The notes under the pieces were generated by a model. The model was not told where the DNA came from. It was given only the letters and a program-made list of their open reading frames with translations, and did not search any database. A stretch of DNA of 20,555 bases from DASUAO01 sp046484625 (GTDB lineage: Bacteria > Actinomycetota > Acidimicrobiia > IMCC26256 > PALSA-555): assembly GCA_046484625.1 (NCBI GenBank), contig JAWOIO010000107.1:1-20555 (forward strand), in the 5' to 3' direction. Positions 6,863 through 14,171 of this stretch are shown piece by piece; position 1 is the first letter of the stretch; each line of letters starts with the position of its first letter. The position numbers were made by a program, and so were the translations under genes.

Positions 6863-7615
6863 TCACGCCGTGACGCCCATGTCGATCGGGATGATCGTGC
6901 CGGTGATGTAGCTCGCCTCGTCGGACGCGAGGAACGCGATCAGCGATGCCACCATCGCCGGCGTCCCCAGCTCCCCCGTCGGCGGCATCATCTTCTGGTA
7001 CTCACGCGGATGCGTTCCCTCGAGGAAGTCGAAGTCCTTGGTGATCGGGGTGTCGATGCCGGCGGGGGCCACGGCGTTCACCCGCACTCCGCGCCGACTG
7101 AACTCGACCGCCATCGAGCGGGTCATCAGTGACACGCCGCCCTTCGACGCGCCGTACGCGGCGTTGTACGGATTGCCGAGGATCCCCGCGCTCGACGAGG
7201 TGTTGACGATGCAGCCCTTGGTCTCGAGCAGGTGGGGCAAGCATGCCCGCGACATCGCGAACGCGCCGACGAGGTTCACCTCGAGGATGCGCCGGAACTC
7301 CTCGACCGGCTGCTCCTCGGAACGGGCGAACTTGCCGATGCCGGCGACGTTCGTGAGCACTGCCGGACGTCCGAGCTCGGCGGCGATCGTGCCCACGACG
7401 TCGTCGACCGCGTGCTCGTCGGTCACATCGAGCCGCCAGTGGCGGGCCCGGCCCCTTGCGCCGACGATGCGACCCGCGGTGGTCTCGGCGCCGTGCTCGT
7501 CGACGTCGAGGCAGGCGACCACTGCGCCCTCGACTCCGAACCGCTCGGCCGTCGCCGCCCCGATGCCCGACCCCGCGCCGGTCACCACCACCACTCGATC
7601 CTCGAAGCGTGCCAT
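6863..7615 (-). CDS. SDR family oxidoreductase
   Basis: This 250-residue classical SDR has the TGAGSGIG cofactor motif (12-19), Asp37 after strand beta-2 (NAD preference), LDVTD (62-66), TNVAG in place of NNAG (88-92), Asn114, Ser141 and Tyr154-x3-Lys158 (YGASK). The C-terminal ITGTIIPIDMGVTA is the usual ending. It would oxidise a secondary alcohol or reduce a ketone with NAD(H) in the cytoplasm. ATG at 7613-7615 is at the natural domain start; upstream AGGTAGG is a weak, distant ribosome site. It lies 62 nt after the cyclase-family gene in the same direction, fitting a catabolic transcription unit. The substrate is not predictable. Confidence 0.92.
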   Translation of the reverse strand: MARFEDRVVVVTGAGSGIGAATAERFGVEGAVVACLDVDEHGAETTAGRIVGARGRARHWRLDVTDEHAVDDVVGTIAAELGRPAVLTNVAGIGKFARSEEQPVEEFRRILEVNLVGAFAMSRACLPHLLETKGCIVNTSSSAGILGNPYNAAYGASKGGVSLMTRSMAVEFSRRGVRVNAVAPAGIDTPITKDFDFLEGTHPREYQKMMPPTGELGTPAMVASLIAFLASDEASYITGTIIPIDMGVTA

Positions 7616-7677
7616 CGCCGGCGAACCTACCTGCTCGGATCGGGCTCGCCGGGCGCCGCGGACAACGGCTCGGCCAC

Positions 7678-8607
7678 CTACTTGATCACCACCGGGTTGA
7701 CCGGGCTTCCGACCGCATGGGTGAACGGGAGCGGCGACGCGTCCAGGAAGAACGCGTACCGCCCGTCGTCGGCGCAGTCGCGCGCCAGCTCCTCGAGGTC
7801 CCAGTTCTGGCCCTGGGTCATCCCCATGTCGACGAGGTGGAGCAGGTGCACGGGCAGCATCGCGTCCTCACGCTCCGACGGGAAGCACTCGAACACGATG
7901 TTGTCGGTCGCGACGGCGGCGACGTCGTGCGCGTGGAACCACTCGACCGTCTGGAGCGACGGACCCGAGCAGGGGGTGCCGTACGCCTCGCGGTCGCCGG
8001 CGTGGAAGAGCTGCATCTGCCCGGTCCTGATGAGCAGGATGTCGCCCGACCGGACTTCGACCTTTCCGAGCTCGCACGCGGCGTCCAGGTCCTCGGCTGT
8101 GAGCGGGTAGTTCCCCTCGATCCGGTCGACACCCTTGGCCTTCGCGACGTCGAGGAGCACCCCACGCCCGACGATCGTGCGGATCTTGTCGATGCCCATG
8201 CGCGCCGCGCCGGCGGCGCTGATGACCTCGCTCGACTGCACGCCGTTGTAGAGGTTGCCCTCGTAGCTCACGTGCGCGAGCGCATCCCAGTGCGTCCCCG
8301 CCTGGATCCCCATCGCGACCTTGTCGTCGCTGGTGGTGAAGTCCGCAGGGTCGCCGAGCAGCGGCGTGTCGACCATGATCATGTCGCGCACCGGGTTGTC
8401 GCGCCCGGGGATCGCCCCGGTCTGCGGCCCGTGCTCGTCGAGCGGGAGTCCGAGCGTGAGCCGCTTCCCGGTGCGGATCTCCTGCGCGGCCGCGACCACG
8501 ACCTCGTCGGTGATCAGGTTCAGCGTGCCGATCTCGTCGTCGTCGCCCCAGCGGCCCCAGTTGCGGACCTTCGCGGCCAGCTCCTTCACCTCGGGTGGCA
8601 TGGCCAT
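7678..8607 (-). CDS. Cyclase-family (PF04199) metal-dependent hydrolase
   Basis: The 309-residue protein belongs to the cyclase/kynurenine-formamidase fold, whose members hydrolyse amides, lactones or cyclic compounds using a His/Asp metal site. The hallmark is GIQAGTHWDALAH (100-112), giving His106, Asp108 and His112; the first His of the classical HxGTHxDxPxH is Gln102 here, as in some subfamilies. RSGDILLIRTG and TPCSGPSLQTVEWFHAHDVAAVATD are further conserved blocks. ATG at 8605-8607 is chosen because GGGAGGGG lies about 6 nt upstream; an ATG two codons downstream is a less likely alternative. It starts 26 nt after the hotdog-like gene. It may open a ring or cleave an intermediate in the pathway. 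Confidence 0.87.
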   Translation of the reverse strand: MAMPPEVKELAAKVRNWGRWGDDDEIGTLNLITDEVVVAAAQEIRTGKRLTLGLPLDEHGPQTGAIPGRDNPVRDMIMVDTPLLGDPADFTTSDDKVAMGIQAGTHWDALAHVSYEGNLYNGVQSSEVISAAGAARMGIDKIRTIVGRGVLLDVAKAKGVDRIEGNYPLTAEDLDAACELGKVEVRSGDILLIRTGQMQLFHAGDREAYGTPCSGPSLQTVEWFHAHDVAAVATDNIVFECFPSEREDAMLPVHLLHLVDMGMTQGQNWDLEELARDCADDGRYAFFLDASPLPFTHAVGSPVNPVVIK

Positions 8608-8633
8608 GATGAACCCCTCCCCCTCGCCCGCGC

Positions 8634-9374
8634 TCAGGACGCGAGCGCCTCGGCTTCGAATCGGTCTCGATCGACCTCGATCCACGTGGCGCGTGCCCGT
8701 GCCCGCAGGTCCCCCATGTCCGTCGTGAGCGCGACCGCCACGGTGCCTTTGCGACCGTCGCGGTGCTCGAGCCGGGAGAGGACGATGTAGCGGTATCCGA
8801 CGGGAACAGCCCCAAGACGCTCGACGGCGAGACGACCGAGCACGAAGGCAGACCCTTCAGAAGCGTGGTCGAGCAACGGCGAGACACCCGGGCAGTCGAG
8901 CGCGGCCCACACGAACTCGGGCCGCACGTTCCCGTCGACGCCCGCCAGCGATGCATCCGGCACCCACGGTGCGGCGTGGAGCCCGTCGTCGCGAGCGGGC
9001 ACCGGACCGAACACGAGGGCCAGCCCGTCCGGTGCGCGCCGGTCGGTCCCGCAGGCGAAGCACGTGCGGAAGGCGAAGGACTCGAGCGCGGCGCGCCCGG
9101 CATCCGCCGCGGCCTCGGCGTCGGCGAACCGGATCGGGTCGGGGATCGCCACGTCGACGCGGTCGATCACCTTCGCCTCGGCGACCACGGTGTCGCCGTC
9201 GCGGAGCACCGCGGTGTCCCCGTGGCGCTCCACTTCGAGCGGCCGTTCGAGCGGTGGGGGTAGCCGGAGCGTCACCTCGGCCGGCTCGCCGACCTCCATC
9301 GCCAGCCGACCGGCGACGTACCCGCCGTGCCCGGAGTGCGGCGGTCCACAGAACCGCGGCTCGACGACGATCAC
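8634..9374 (-). CDS. Hotdog-fold thioesterase-like protein
   Basis: This 246-residue protein shows SGHGGYVAGRLA (14-25), like the NGGYLAA helix of acyl-CoA thioesterases, and later CFACGTDRRAPDGLALVFG (105-123), a motif of small actinobacterial hotdog proteins with a CxxC. The total length fits two hotdog units. The second half (FVWAALDCPGVSP, AFVLGRLAVERLG) repeats the helix-strand pattern of the first. It could hydrolyse or bind a CoA thioester. The start is GTG at 9372-9374, 10 nt after the alcohol dehydrogenase stop, with no clear ribosome site, suggesting translational coupling. Activity is inferred from fold-like patterns and is not certain. Confidence 0.7.
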   Translation of the reverse strand: MIVVEPRFCGPPHSGHGGYVAGRLAMEVGEPAEVTLRLPPPLERPLEVERHGDTAVLRDGDTVVAEAKVIDRVDVAIPDPIRFADAEAAADAGRAALESFAFRTCFACGTDRRAPDGLALVFGPVPARDDGLHAAPWVPDASLAGVDGNVRPEFVWAALDCPGVSPLLDHASEGSAFVLGRLAVERLGAVPVGYRYIVLSRLEHRDGRKGTVAVALTTDMGDLRARARATWIEVDRDRFEAEALAS

Positions 9375-9384
9375 GCGCGTCGCG

Positions 9385-10500
9385 CTACGGGGCCGAGACG
9401 GTGAGGACGCCGCGCGCGAGCTTGCCCTCGTGCAGGTCGTGCACGGCCGACTCCCAGTCGTCGAGCGGGTACCGCTCGCTCACGAGCTCGTCGAGCTTCA
9501 CGAGCCCCCGCTGGTACGCGTCGACGATCAGCGGGATGTCCCAGTGGGGCCGGTGCGATCCGGCGCGTGACCCCGTCACCGTGCGCTCGACGTGCGTGAA
9601 GTTCGTGACCCGGGCCGGCACGGTGGCCGTCGGCGCGGGGACACCCACGGCGACGGCCGTCCCGCCCCAGTCGAGCATCTCGAGGCACTGGTTCAGGATG
9701 TCGGGGTGCCCGACGCAGTCGAAGGCGTAGTCGACGCCGCCCTCACCGAACGAGCCGACGACGTTCGCGATGACGGTCGGGAACCACTCCCGCACCCGTG
9801 CGACGACGTCGACGCCGTCGCCGGCCAGGATGAAGTCGGTCGCCCCGAAGTCGCGGGCCGCCGGTTCCTTCCCCGCGACCGTGTCGACCGCGATGATCCG
9901 GCTCGCGCCCTTGACCTTCGCGCCCTGGATCACGTTGAGGCCCACACCGCCGACGCCGAACACCACGCAGGTGTCGCCGAGCCCGAGATCGGTGCGGTTC
10001 CACACCGTGCCGATCCCGGTGAGCACGCCACAGCCGATGAGCGCGGCGACCGAGAGGTCGATCTCGGGATCGATCTTCACGCACTGCACGCCCTGCACGA
10101 CCGTGTACTCGGAGAGACACGATGTCGCGGCGAAGTTCCACGCGGCCTCGCCGCCCACAGTGAACGGCTGGCTCGCGTTCGAGATGCTCTTGCGGCAGTA
10201 GGCGGGTCGCCCCGTGTTGCACCACTTGCACTGGCCGCAGAACGCGAGCGTGTGGAGCACGACGTGGTCGCCGGGTGCGACGTGGGTGACGGCCTCGCCG
10301 ATCTCGTCGACCACCCCGGCCCCTTCGTGACCGAGGACCGCCGGGGGCGGCCACGGGATCGTGCCGTCGATCACCGACAGGTCACTGTGACAGAGGCCCG
10401 CGGACGTGACCCGCACCTTCACCTCGGTCGGCCCCGGTGGACGCACCTCGACGTCGTCGCGGATCCGCGCGACCTTGCCGTCGTACACGAGCGCCTTCAT
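9385..10500 (-). CDS. Zn-dependent medium-chain alcohol dehydrogenase
   Basis: The 371-residue MDR enzyme carries a catalytic zinc site with Cys37 (GLCHSD), His58-Glu59 (GHEGAG) and Cys157 (IGCG). It also has a structural zinc lobe of Cys88, Cys91, Cys94 and Cys102 (CGQCKWCNTGRPAYC). The Rossmann motif is FGVGGVGLN (181-189) and Asp206 favours NAD. It resembles class-III-like and mycobacterial alcohol dehydrogenases and would oxidise an alcohol to an aldehyde or ketone. ATG at 10498-10500 follows an in-frame TTG; AAGGAG lies about 11 nt before ATG and 8 nt before TTG, so the TTG start, one residue longer, is possible. The aldehyde dehydrogenase lies just upstream, a natural partner, though a strong hairpin separates them. 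Confidence 0.93.
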   Translation of the reverse strand: MKALVYDGKVARIRDDVEVRPPGPTEVKVRVTSAGLCHSDLSVIDGTIPWPPPAVLGHEGAGVVDEIGEAVTHVAPGDHVVLHTLAFCGQCKWCNTGRPAYCRKSISNASQPFTVGGEAAWNFAATSCLSEYTVVQGVQCVKIDPEIDLSVAALIGCGVLTGIGTVWNRTDLGLGDTCVVFGVGGVGLNVIQGAKVKGASRIIAVDTVAGKEPAARDFGATDFILAGDGVDVVARVREWFPTVIANVVGSFGEGGVDYAFDCVGHPDILNQCLEMLDWGGTAVAVGVPAPTATVPARVTNFTHVERTVTGSRAGSHRPHWDIPLIVDAYQRGLVKLDELVSERYPLDDWESAVHDLHEGKLARGVLTVSAP

Positions 10501-10553
10501 CAACTATTTCGCTCCTTGCGCTCCGCGCAGGGGCGCTCGGCCCCCGGCTCACT

Positions 10554-10576
10554 GCGCCGCAGGGTACCTGCGGCGC
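10554..10576. terminator. Perfect 10-bp hairpin, GTA loop (terminator-like; copy 2 of repeated element)
   Basis: GCGCCGCAGG (10554-10563) pairs with CCTGCGGCGC (10567-10576) around GTA. It lies 39 nt beyond the aldehyde dehydrogenase stop and 54 nt before the alcohol dehydrogenase start, both minus strand. A smaller stem, GGGGC-GCTCG-GCCCC, follows at 10530-10544. No T-run follows, as is common for high-GC actinobacteria. It may end or attenuate transcription between the two dehydrogenase genes. Its flank and loop match the hairpin at 6810-6832. Confidence 0.55.
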
Positions 10577-10615
10577 GATCGTTCGCCTCTGGCTGTGCTC
10601 CCATCACCGCCGGCC

Positions 10616-12088
10616 TCAGCCGGGCCATACGACGCTCTGGATCTCCGTGTAGGCGTACAGACCGAAGTCGCCGCCGTCACGCCCCACGCCGCTCATCTTG
10701 AAGCCGCCGAACGGGGCCTCGTGGTTGCGCTGGGCGGTGTTGATCCCGACGTTCCCCGCCTCGAGCTGCTGGGCCATCAGGTACGCGGCCGCCGTGTCCT
10801 CGGAGAAGACGTAGTCGTAGAGCCCGAACTCGGAGTCGTTCGCGATCGCGATCGCCTCGTCGTCGTCGTCGTAGGGCACGACCACGATGACCGGACCGAA
10901 GATCTCCTCGCGCACGGCCCTCATCTGGTTCGTGCACCCCGCGAGCAGCGTCGGGCCCACGTAGAAGCCGCGGTCCATCCCGGCGGGATCGCGACCGTCG
11001 ACGAGCAGCTCGGCCCCCTCGTCGGCGCCCGACTGCACGTAGCCGGCGATCCGGTCCCGGTGCGCGGCCGAGATCACGGGACCGACGACCGTGTCCTCCG
11101 CCTCGGGTGGGCCGATCTTCAGCTGCGGCGCCGTGGCCTGGAGCGCGCCCACGAGCGCGTCGACCTTGCTGCGGTGCACGATCGCTCGGGTCGGTGCGGT
11201 GCAGATCTGGCCCGAGTGGAAGCCCCAGACGCTCGCGAGCCCCGCGACCGCCTTCGCGAGGTCGGCGTCCTCGCGCACGATGCACGCGCCCTTGCCGCCG
11301 AGCTCGAGGAGGAGGCGCTTCATGGTCTTGCCGCCGGCCTCGAAGATGCTCGCGCCCACGCCGGTGGAGCCGGTGAACGAGATCATGTCGACGTTCTTCG
11401 AGTCGACGAGCGCCTGGCCCGAGTCGGGGGTCGAGCCGGTGACGACGTTCACGACCCCCGGCGGGAAGCCGACGGCCTCGCAGATCTCGGCGAGCTCGAT
11501 GATCGCGAGCGGGTCCTGCGGCGCCGGCTTCATCACGATGGTGTTGCCGGTGGCGAGCGCGGGGCCGATCTTCCCCGCCATGTTCACGAGCGGGAAGTTG
11601 TACGGCGAGATGCACGCGACCACCCCGACCGGCTGGCGGAACACCTGTCCCCCGATCACCCCGCCGGCCGCGAGCGGCGTCGTCGGCATGATCGACGGCG
11701 GGAGGGCGACGCTGATGTCCTGCATCGCACCGCGTGCGTAGCGCTGGAAGCGCGCCACCGCCTGAGGCACCTGGAGCGACGACCCCACCTTCAGAGTCGC
11801 GCCGGTCTCGGCCATGATCAGCGGGAGCAGGTCGTCGTTGCGCTTCTGCACCTCGGCACCGAGCGCGGTGAGGAGGTTCGCCCGCTCCTCCGGGCTCGTG
11901 CGCTTCCAGGCCGGGAGCGCGTCGCGCGCAGCCTGCGCGGCGGCCTCGGCGTCGGCCGCACTGGCCTCGGGGGCCTCGTTGACGATCTCCTCGGTGGCCG
12001 GGTTGACGATGCCGTAGGTGCCGCCCGAGCCGTCGACCCACGTGCCGCCGATGCCCAGTCGGTACCGCTTGTCGCTCGCGATCGCCAT
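10616..12088 (-). CDS. Aldehyde dehydrogenase (NAD(P)-dependent)
   Basis: The protein has 490 residues, the full length of the ALDH superfamily. Conserved residues are Asn164 in SPYNFPL, Lys187 in VMKPAP, the glycine motif FTGSTGVG (238-245), Glu262 in LELGGKG and the catalytic Cys296 in HSGQICTAPTR. EEIFGPV and the C-terminal APFGGFKMSGVGRDGG block are intact. It would oxidise an aldehyde to a carboxylic acid in the cytoplasm. ATG at 12086-12088 has AGGAG 6 nt upstream. It lies upstream of the alcohol dehydrogenase, so the pair could take an alcohol to an acid for CoA activation. The segment IMPTTPLAAGGVIGGQVFRQP is typical of actinobacterial AldA-type enzymes; the substrate is open. Confidence 0.95.
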   Translation of the reverse strand: MAIASDKRYRLGIGGTWVDGSGGTYGIVNPATEEIVNEAPEASAADAEAAAQAARDALPAWKRTSPEERANLLTALGAEVQKRNDDLLPLIMAETGATLKVGSSLQVPQAVARFQRYARGAMQDISVALPPSIMPTTPLAAGGVIGGQVFRQPVGVVACISPYNFPLVNMAGKIGPALATGNTIVMKPAPQDPLAIIELAEICEAVGFPPGVVNVVTGSTPDSGQALVDSKNVDMISFTGSTGVGASIFEAGGKTMKRLLLELGGKGACIVREDADLAKAVAGLASVWGFHSGQICTAPTRAIVHRSKVDALVGALQATAPQLKIGPPEAEDTVVGPVISAAHRDRIAGYVQSGADEGAELLVDGRDPAGMDRGFYVGPTLLAGCTNQMRAVREEIFGPVIVVVPYDDDDEAIAIANDSEFGLYDYVFSEDTAAAYLMAQQLEAGNVGINTAQRNHEAPFGGFKMSGVGRDGGDFGLYAYTEIQSVVWPG

Positions 12089-12176
12089 CGTGAACTCCTG
12101 GGCTCTCAGGCGGTTGGGTCGGGCGCGGACCGTAGCACCGCCACCTTCGGCGCTCCCGCGCCGGGCACGTGCCCGC
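12089..12176 (-). promoter_or_regulatory. Aldehyde dehydrogenase upstream region with 14-bp palindrome and hairpin
   Basis: Upstream of the aldehyde dehydrogenase lies a perfect palindrome, CGGGCACGTGCCCG (12162-12175), with a CACGTG core. Next to it is a hairpin, CGGCGC-TCCC-GCGCCG (12148-12163). TACGGT on the minus strand, about 12129-12134, matches the TAnnnT -10 pattern and would give a leader of about 35 nt; no -35 is evident. The palindrome lies just upstream of that box, where an operator would fit. The same structures could instead end transcription of amidohydrolase 2. Confidence 0.3.
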
Positions 12177-12239
12177 TCACGCGCCCGCGGGGACCGGCTA
12201 TGCCCCTGCGGGGACCGGCTATGCCCCTGCGGGGACCGG
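12177..12239 (-). repeat. Three tandem 21-bp units duplicating a gene's last codons and stop
   Basis: On the minus strand, units 12219-12239 and 12198-12218 are identical, each encoding PVPAGA followed by TAG. Unit 12177-12197 also encodes PVPAGA but ends TGA. It differs from the others only at three synonymous third positions and in the stop codon. All three are in the same frame (63 nt), so the end of amidohydrolase 2 is followed by two further in-frame copies of itself. The first two units contain CCCC-GCA-GGGG mini-hairpins. Confidence 0.9.
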
Positions 12240-13952
12240 CACCGTGCGGGTGTCCCGACCCGAGCGCAGGATCCCTCCGGGCAGGTCCCCGGTGAGGTCC
12301 CCGTCGGCGACGACCGCGCGTCCGTTCACGAGGACCGTCGGGACGCCGATCGCGCCCGAGAACAACCGGGGGGTCCCGCCCGGGAGGTCGTGGACCATCT
12401 TGGCGTCCTCGGCCCCGACCGTCTCGGGGTCGAAGCAGACGATGTCGGCGTGCATGCCCTCGGCGAGCAGTCCTCGGTCCCGGAGACCGAACAGCTCGGC
12501 CGGCGCCTGGGTGAGCAGGTGGACCGCGCGCTCCAGGCCCACGAGCTTGCGGCCGCGGAGGCAGTCCTTCAGGAACTGGGTCGTGTACGGCGCACCGCAC
12601 ATGCGGTCGAGGTGCGCACCGGCGTCGGAACCGCCGAGCAGCACGTCGTCGCGCTCCCAGGCCTGGCGGCGCAGCTCCCAGCTGTCGGCGTCGTCGTCGG
12701 TGGGGAGCGGCCACAGGACCGTGCGCAGCTCGTCGGCGATGACGACGTCGAGCAGCGTGTCGAAGGTCGACGTCCCCCGTTCGGCGGCGATGTCGGCGAT
12801 GACCCGGCCCCGGAGCCCCTCGTTCTCGGGCGCGTACGTGTCGCCGAGCTGGTAGCGCCCCCACTGCGTGAGACGCGAGAACACGCCGGCGTCGGGCGAC
12901 TGGGCCCGCTCGTCGAGGTGGGCGCGCACGGCCGGGTCCTGCAGTCGCTCGATCCGCTCGGGGATCGGGAGCTTCATCACATCGCCCCAGTCGGGAAGCA
13001 TGAAGAGCGCGCAGTAGGTGCCGAAGCTCATGTTCATCTCGACGAGGACGGGCATCGTGAGCGCGACGGCCTTCCCGCCCTTGGCGGCGGCGTTCTCGCA
13101 CGCGGCGAGCTGGGCCCGGTAGCGCTCGGGCTCCTTGGCGTCGACCGTGAGCACGTTCCAGTTGAGCGGGCGTCGCGCCGCGAGCGTCATCGCGGCCATC
13201 AGCTCGACCTCGTCGTCGCGGAAGCCGCGCATGCAGCCGTCGGTGACGTACTCGAGCGTCGTGCCCTCGTGGTCGCGCACCGCTGCGCACAGCGCGAGGA
13301 CCTCGTCACGGTCGGCCCACCGTGACGCCACCGGCTCGCCGTCGCCGTCGGAGTGCGTGAACGCGAGTGTGGTCGAGAACCCGAGCCCGCCCGCCTCGAT
13401 CGCTTCGTGCAACAGACCGACCATCTCGGCGATCTGCTCGTCGGTGGCAGGGCCGGTGACGGCGTCGGCGCCCATGACCCGGCGCCGCAACGCGCAGTGC
13501 CCGACCAGGAAGCCCGCGTTCACGGCGATCGCGCCGTCGAGCCGGTCGAGGTACTCGCTGAAGGAGGACCAGTCCCACGGGACACCCTCCTCCAGCGCGA
13601 GCAGCGGCATCCCCTCCACCTTGGCCATCATCCGGCGCGTGTAGTCGGCGTCGGCCTCGCGAATCGGCGCGAGCGTGAAGCCGCAGTTGCCGCCGATGAT
13701 CGACGTCACTCCGTGGAGGCTCGACGACGAGGCGGCCGGATCCCAGAAGAGCTGGGCGTCGTAGTGGGTGTGCGGGTCGACGAACCCGGGGGCGACGATC
13801 AGCCCTTCGGCGTCGATGACCTCGGTCGCCTTCTCGTCGCCGAGGTCCCCCACCGCCACGATCCGACCGTCGCGGATCCCGACATCGGCCCGACGCGCCG
13901 GGGCGCCGGTGCCGTCGACCACCGTGCCACCACGGATCGCAACGTCGAGCAT
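12219..13952 (-). CDS. N-acyl-D-amino-acid deacylase-family amidohydrolase (copy 2)
   Basis: This 577-residue paralogue of the protein at 4543-6261 has the same block order: DVAIRGGTVVDGTGAPARRADVG, His61-Thr-His63 in GFVDPHTHYDAQLFWDP, Cys90 in GGNCGFT, THSDGDGEPVASR (199-211), LNWNVL (263-268), and Asp443 and His447 in GGSDAGAHLD. As in copy 1, the SHHK-type His region of D-aminoacylases is LNWNVL. ATG at 13950-13952 has GGGGAGG about 5 nt upstream and starts at the domain boundary; the open frame upstream is only the antisense of the binding-protein gene. It is divergent from the ABC binding-protein gene and lies upstream of the aldehyde dehydrogenase. Its stop lies in a 21-bp tandem repeat. 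The amide substrate is unknown. Confidence 0.9.
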   Translation of the reverse strand: MLDVAIRGGTVVDGTGAPARRADVGIRDGRIVAVGDLGDEKATEVIDAEGLIVAPGFVDPHTHYDAQLFWDPAASSSSLHGVTSIIGGNCGFTLAPIREADADYTRRMMAKVEGMPLLALEEGVPWDWSSFSEYLDRLDGAIAVNAGFLVGHCALRRRVMGADAVTGPATDEQIAEMVGLLHEAIEAGGLGFSTTLAFTHSDGDGEPVASRWADRDEVLALCAAVRDHEGTTLEYVTDGCMRGFRDDEVELMAAMTLAARRPLNWNVLTVDAKEPERYRAQLAACENAAAKGGKAVALTMPVLVEMNMSFGTYCALFMLPDWGDVMKLPIPERIERLQDPAVRAHLDERAQSPDAGVFSRLTQWGRYQLGDTYAPENEGLRGRVIADIAAERGTSTFDTLLDVVIADELRTVLWPLPTDDDADSWELRRQAWERDDVLLGGSDAGAHLDRMCGAPYTTQFLKDCLRGRKLVGLERAVHLLTQAPAELFGLRDRGLLAEGMHADIVCFDPETVGAEDAKMVHDLPGGTPRLFSGAIGVPTVLVNGRAVVADGDLTGDLPGGILRSGRDTRTVPVPAGA

Positions 13953-14171
13953 CAGGCCCTCCCCGGGCGTCCTCGGGCCCCCGATCCGGACGGTCGAGGG
14001 GCCTTGCACTGCAACAGGTTCTGATTCTCGCCCGCCGCCGCCCGCCTCACAACTCCTCGGACCGCCGGCCTGCGACCGTGGGGACCAGAAATGAACACGA
14101 GGTGGTGGCGAGGTGACCAACGGGTAACTAGGGTTCCTACGTCCCTGTACGCAACATAGGAGCAACCATCC
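13953..14171. promoter_or_regulatory. Divergent region between amidohydrolase 2 and the ABC binding protein
   Basis: This 219-bp gap holds the control sites of two divergent genes. TAGGGT (14129-14134) fits a TAnnnT -10 for the binding-protein gene, with a start near 14141 and a leader of about 30 nt; no good -35 is seen. AGGAG (about 14158-14162) is its ribosome binding site, some 9 nt before ATG. An 11-bp palindrome, TTGCACTGCAA (14004-14014), lies about 50 nt upstream of the amidohydrolase start and is a possible operator. GGGGAGG just before 13952 is that gene's ribosome site. I see no small gene here. Confidence 0.35.

Noticed and set aside
10406..12295. A 629-codon plus-strand frame opposite the aldehyde dehydrogenase
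   Set aside because: The composition is rich in Arg, His, Asp and Glu with no motif, and the opposite strand has a complete, motif-bearing aldehyde dehydrogenase.
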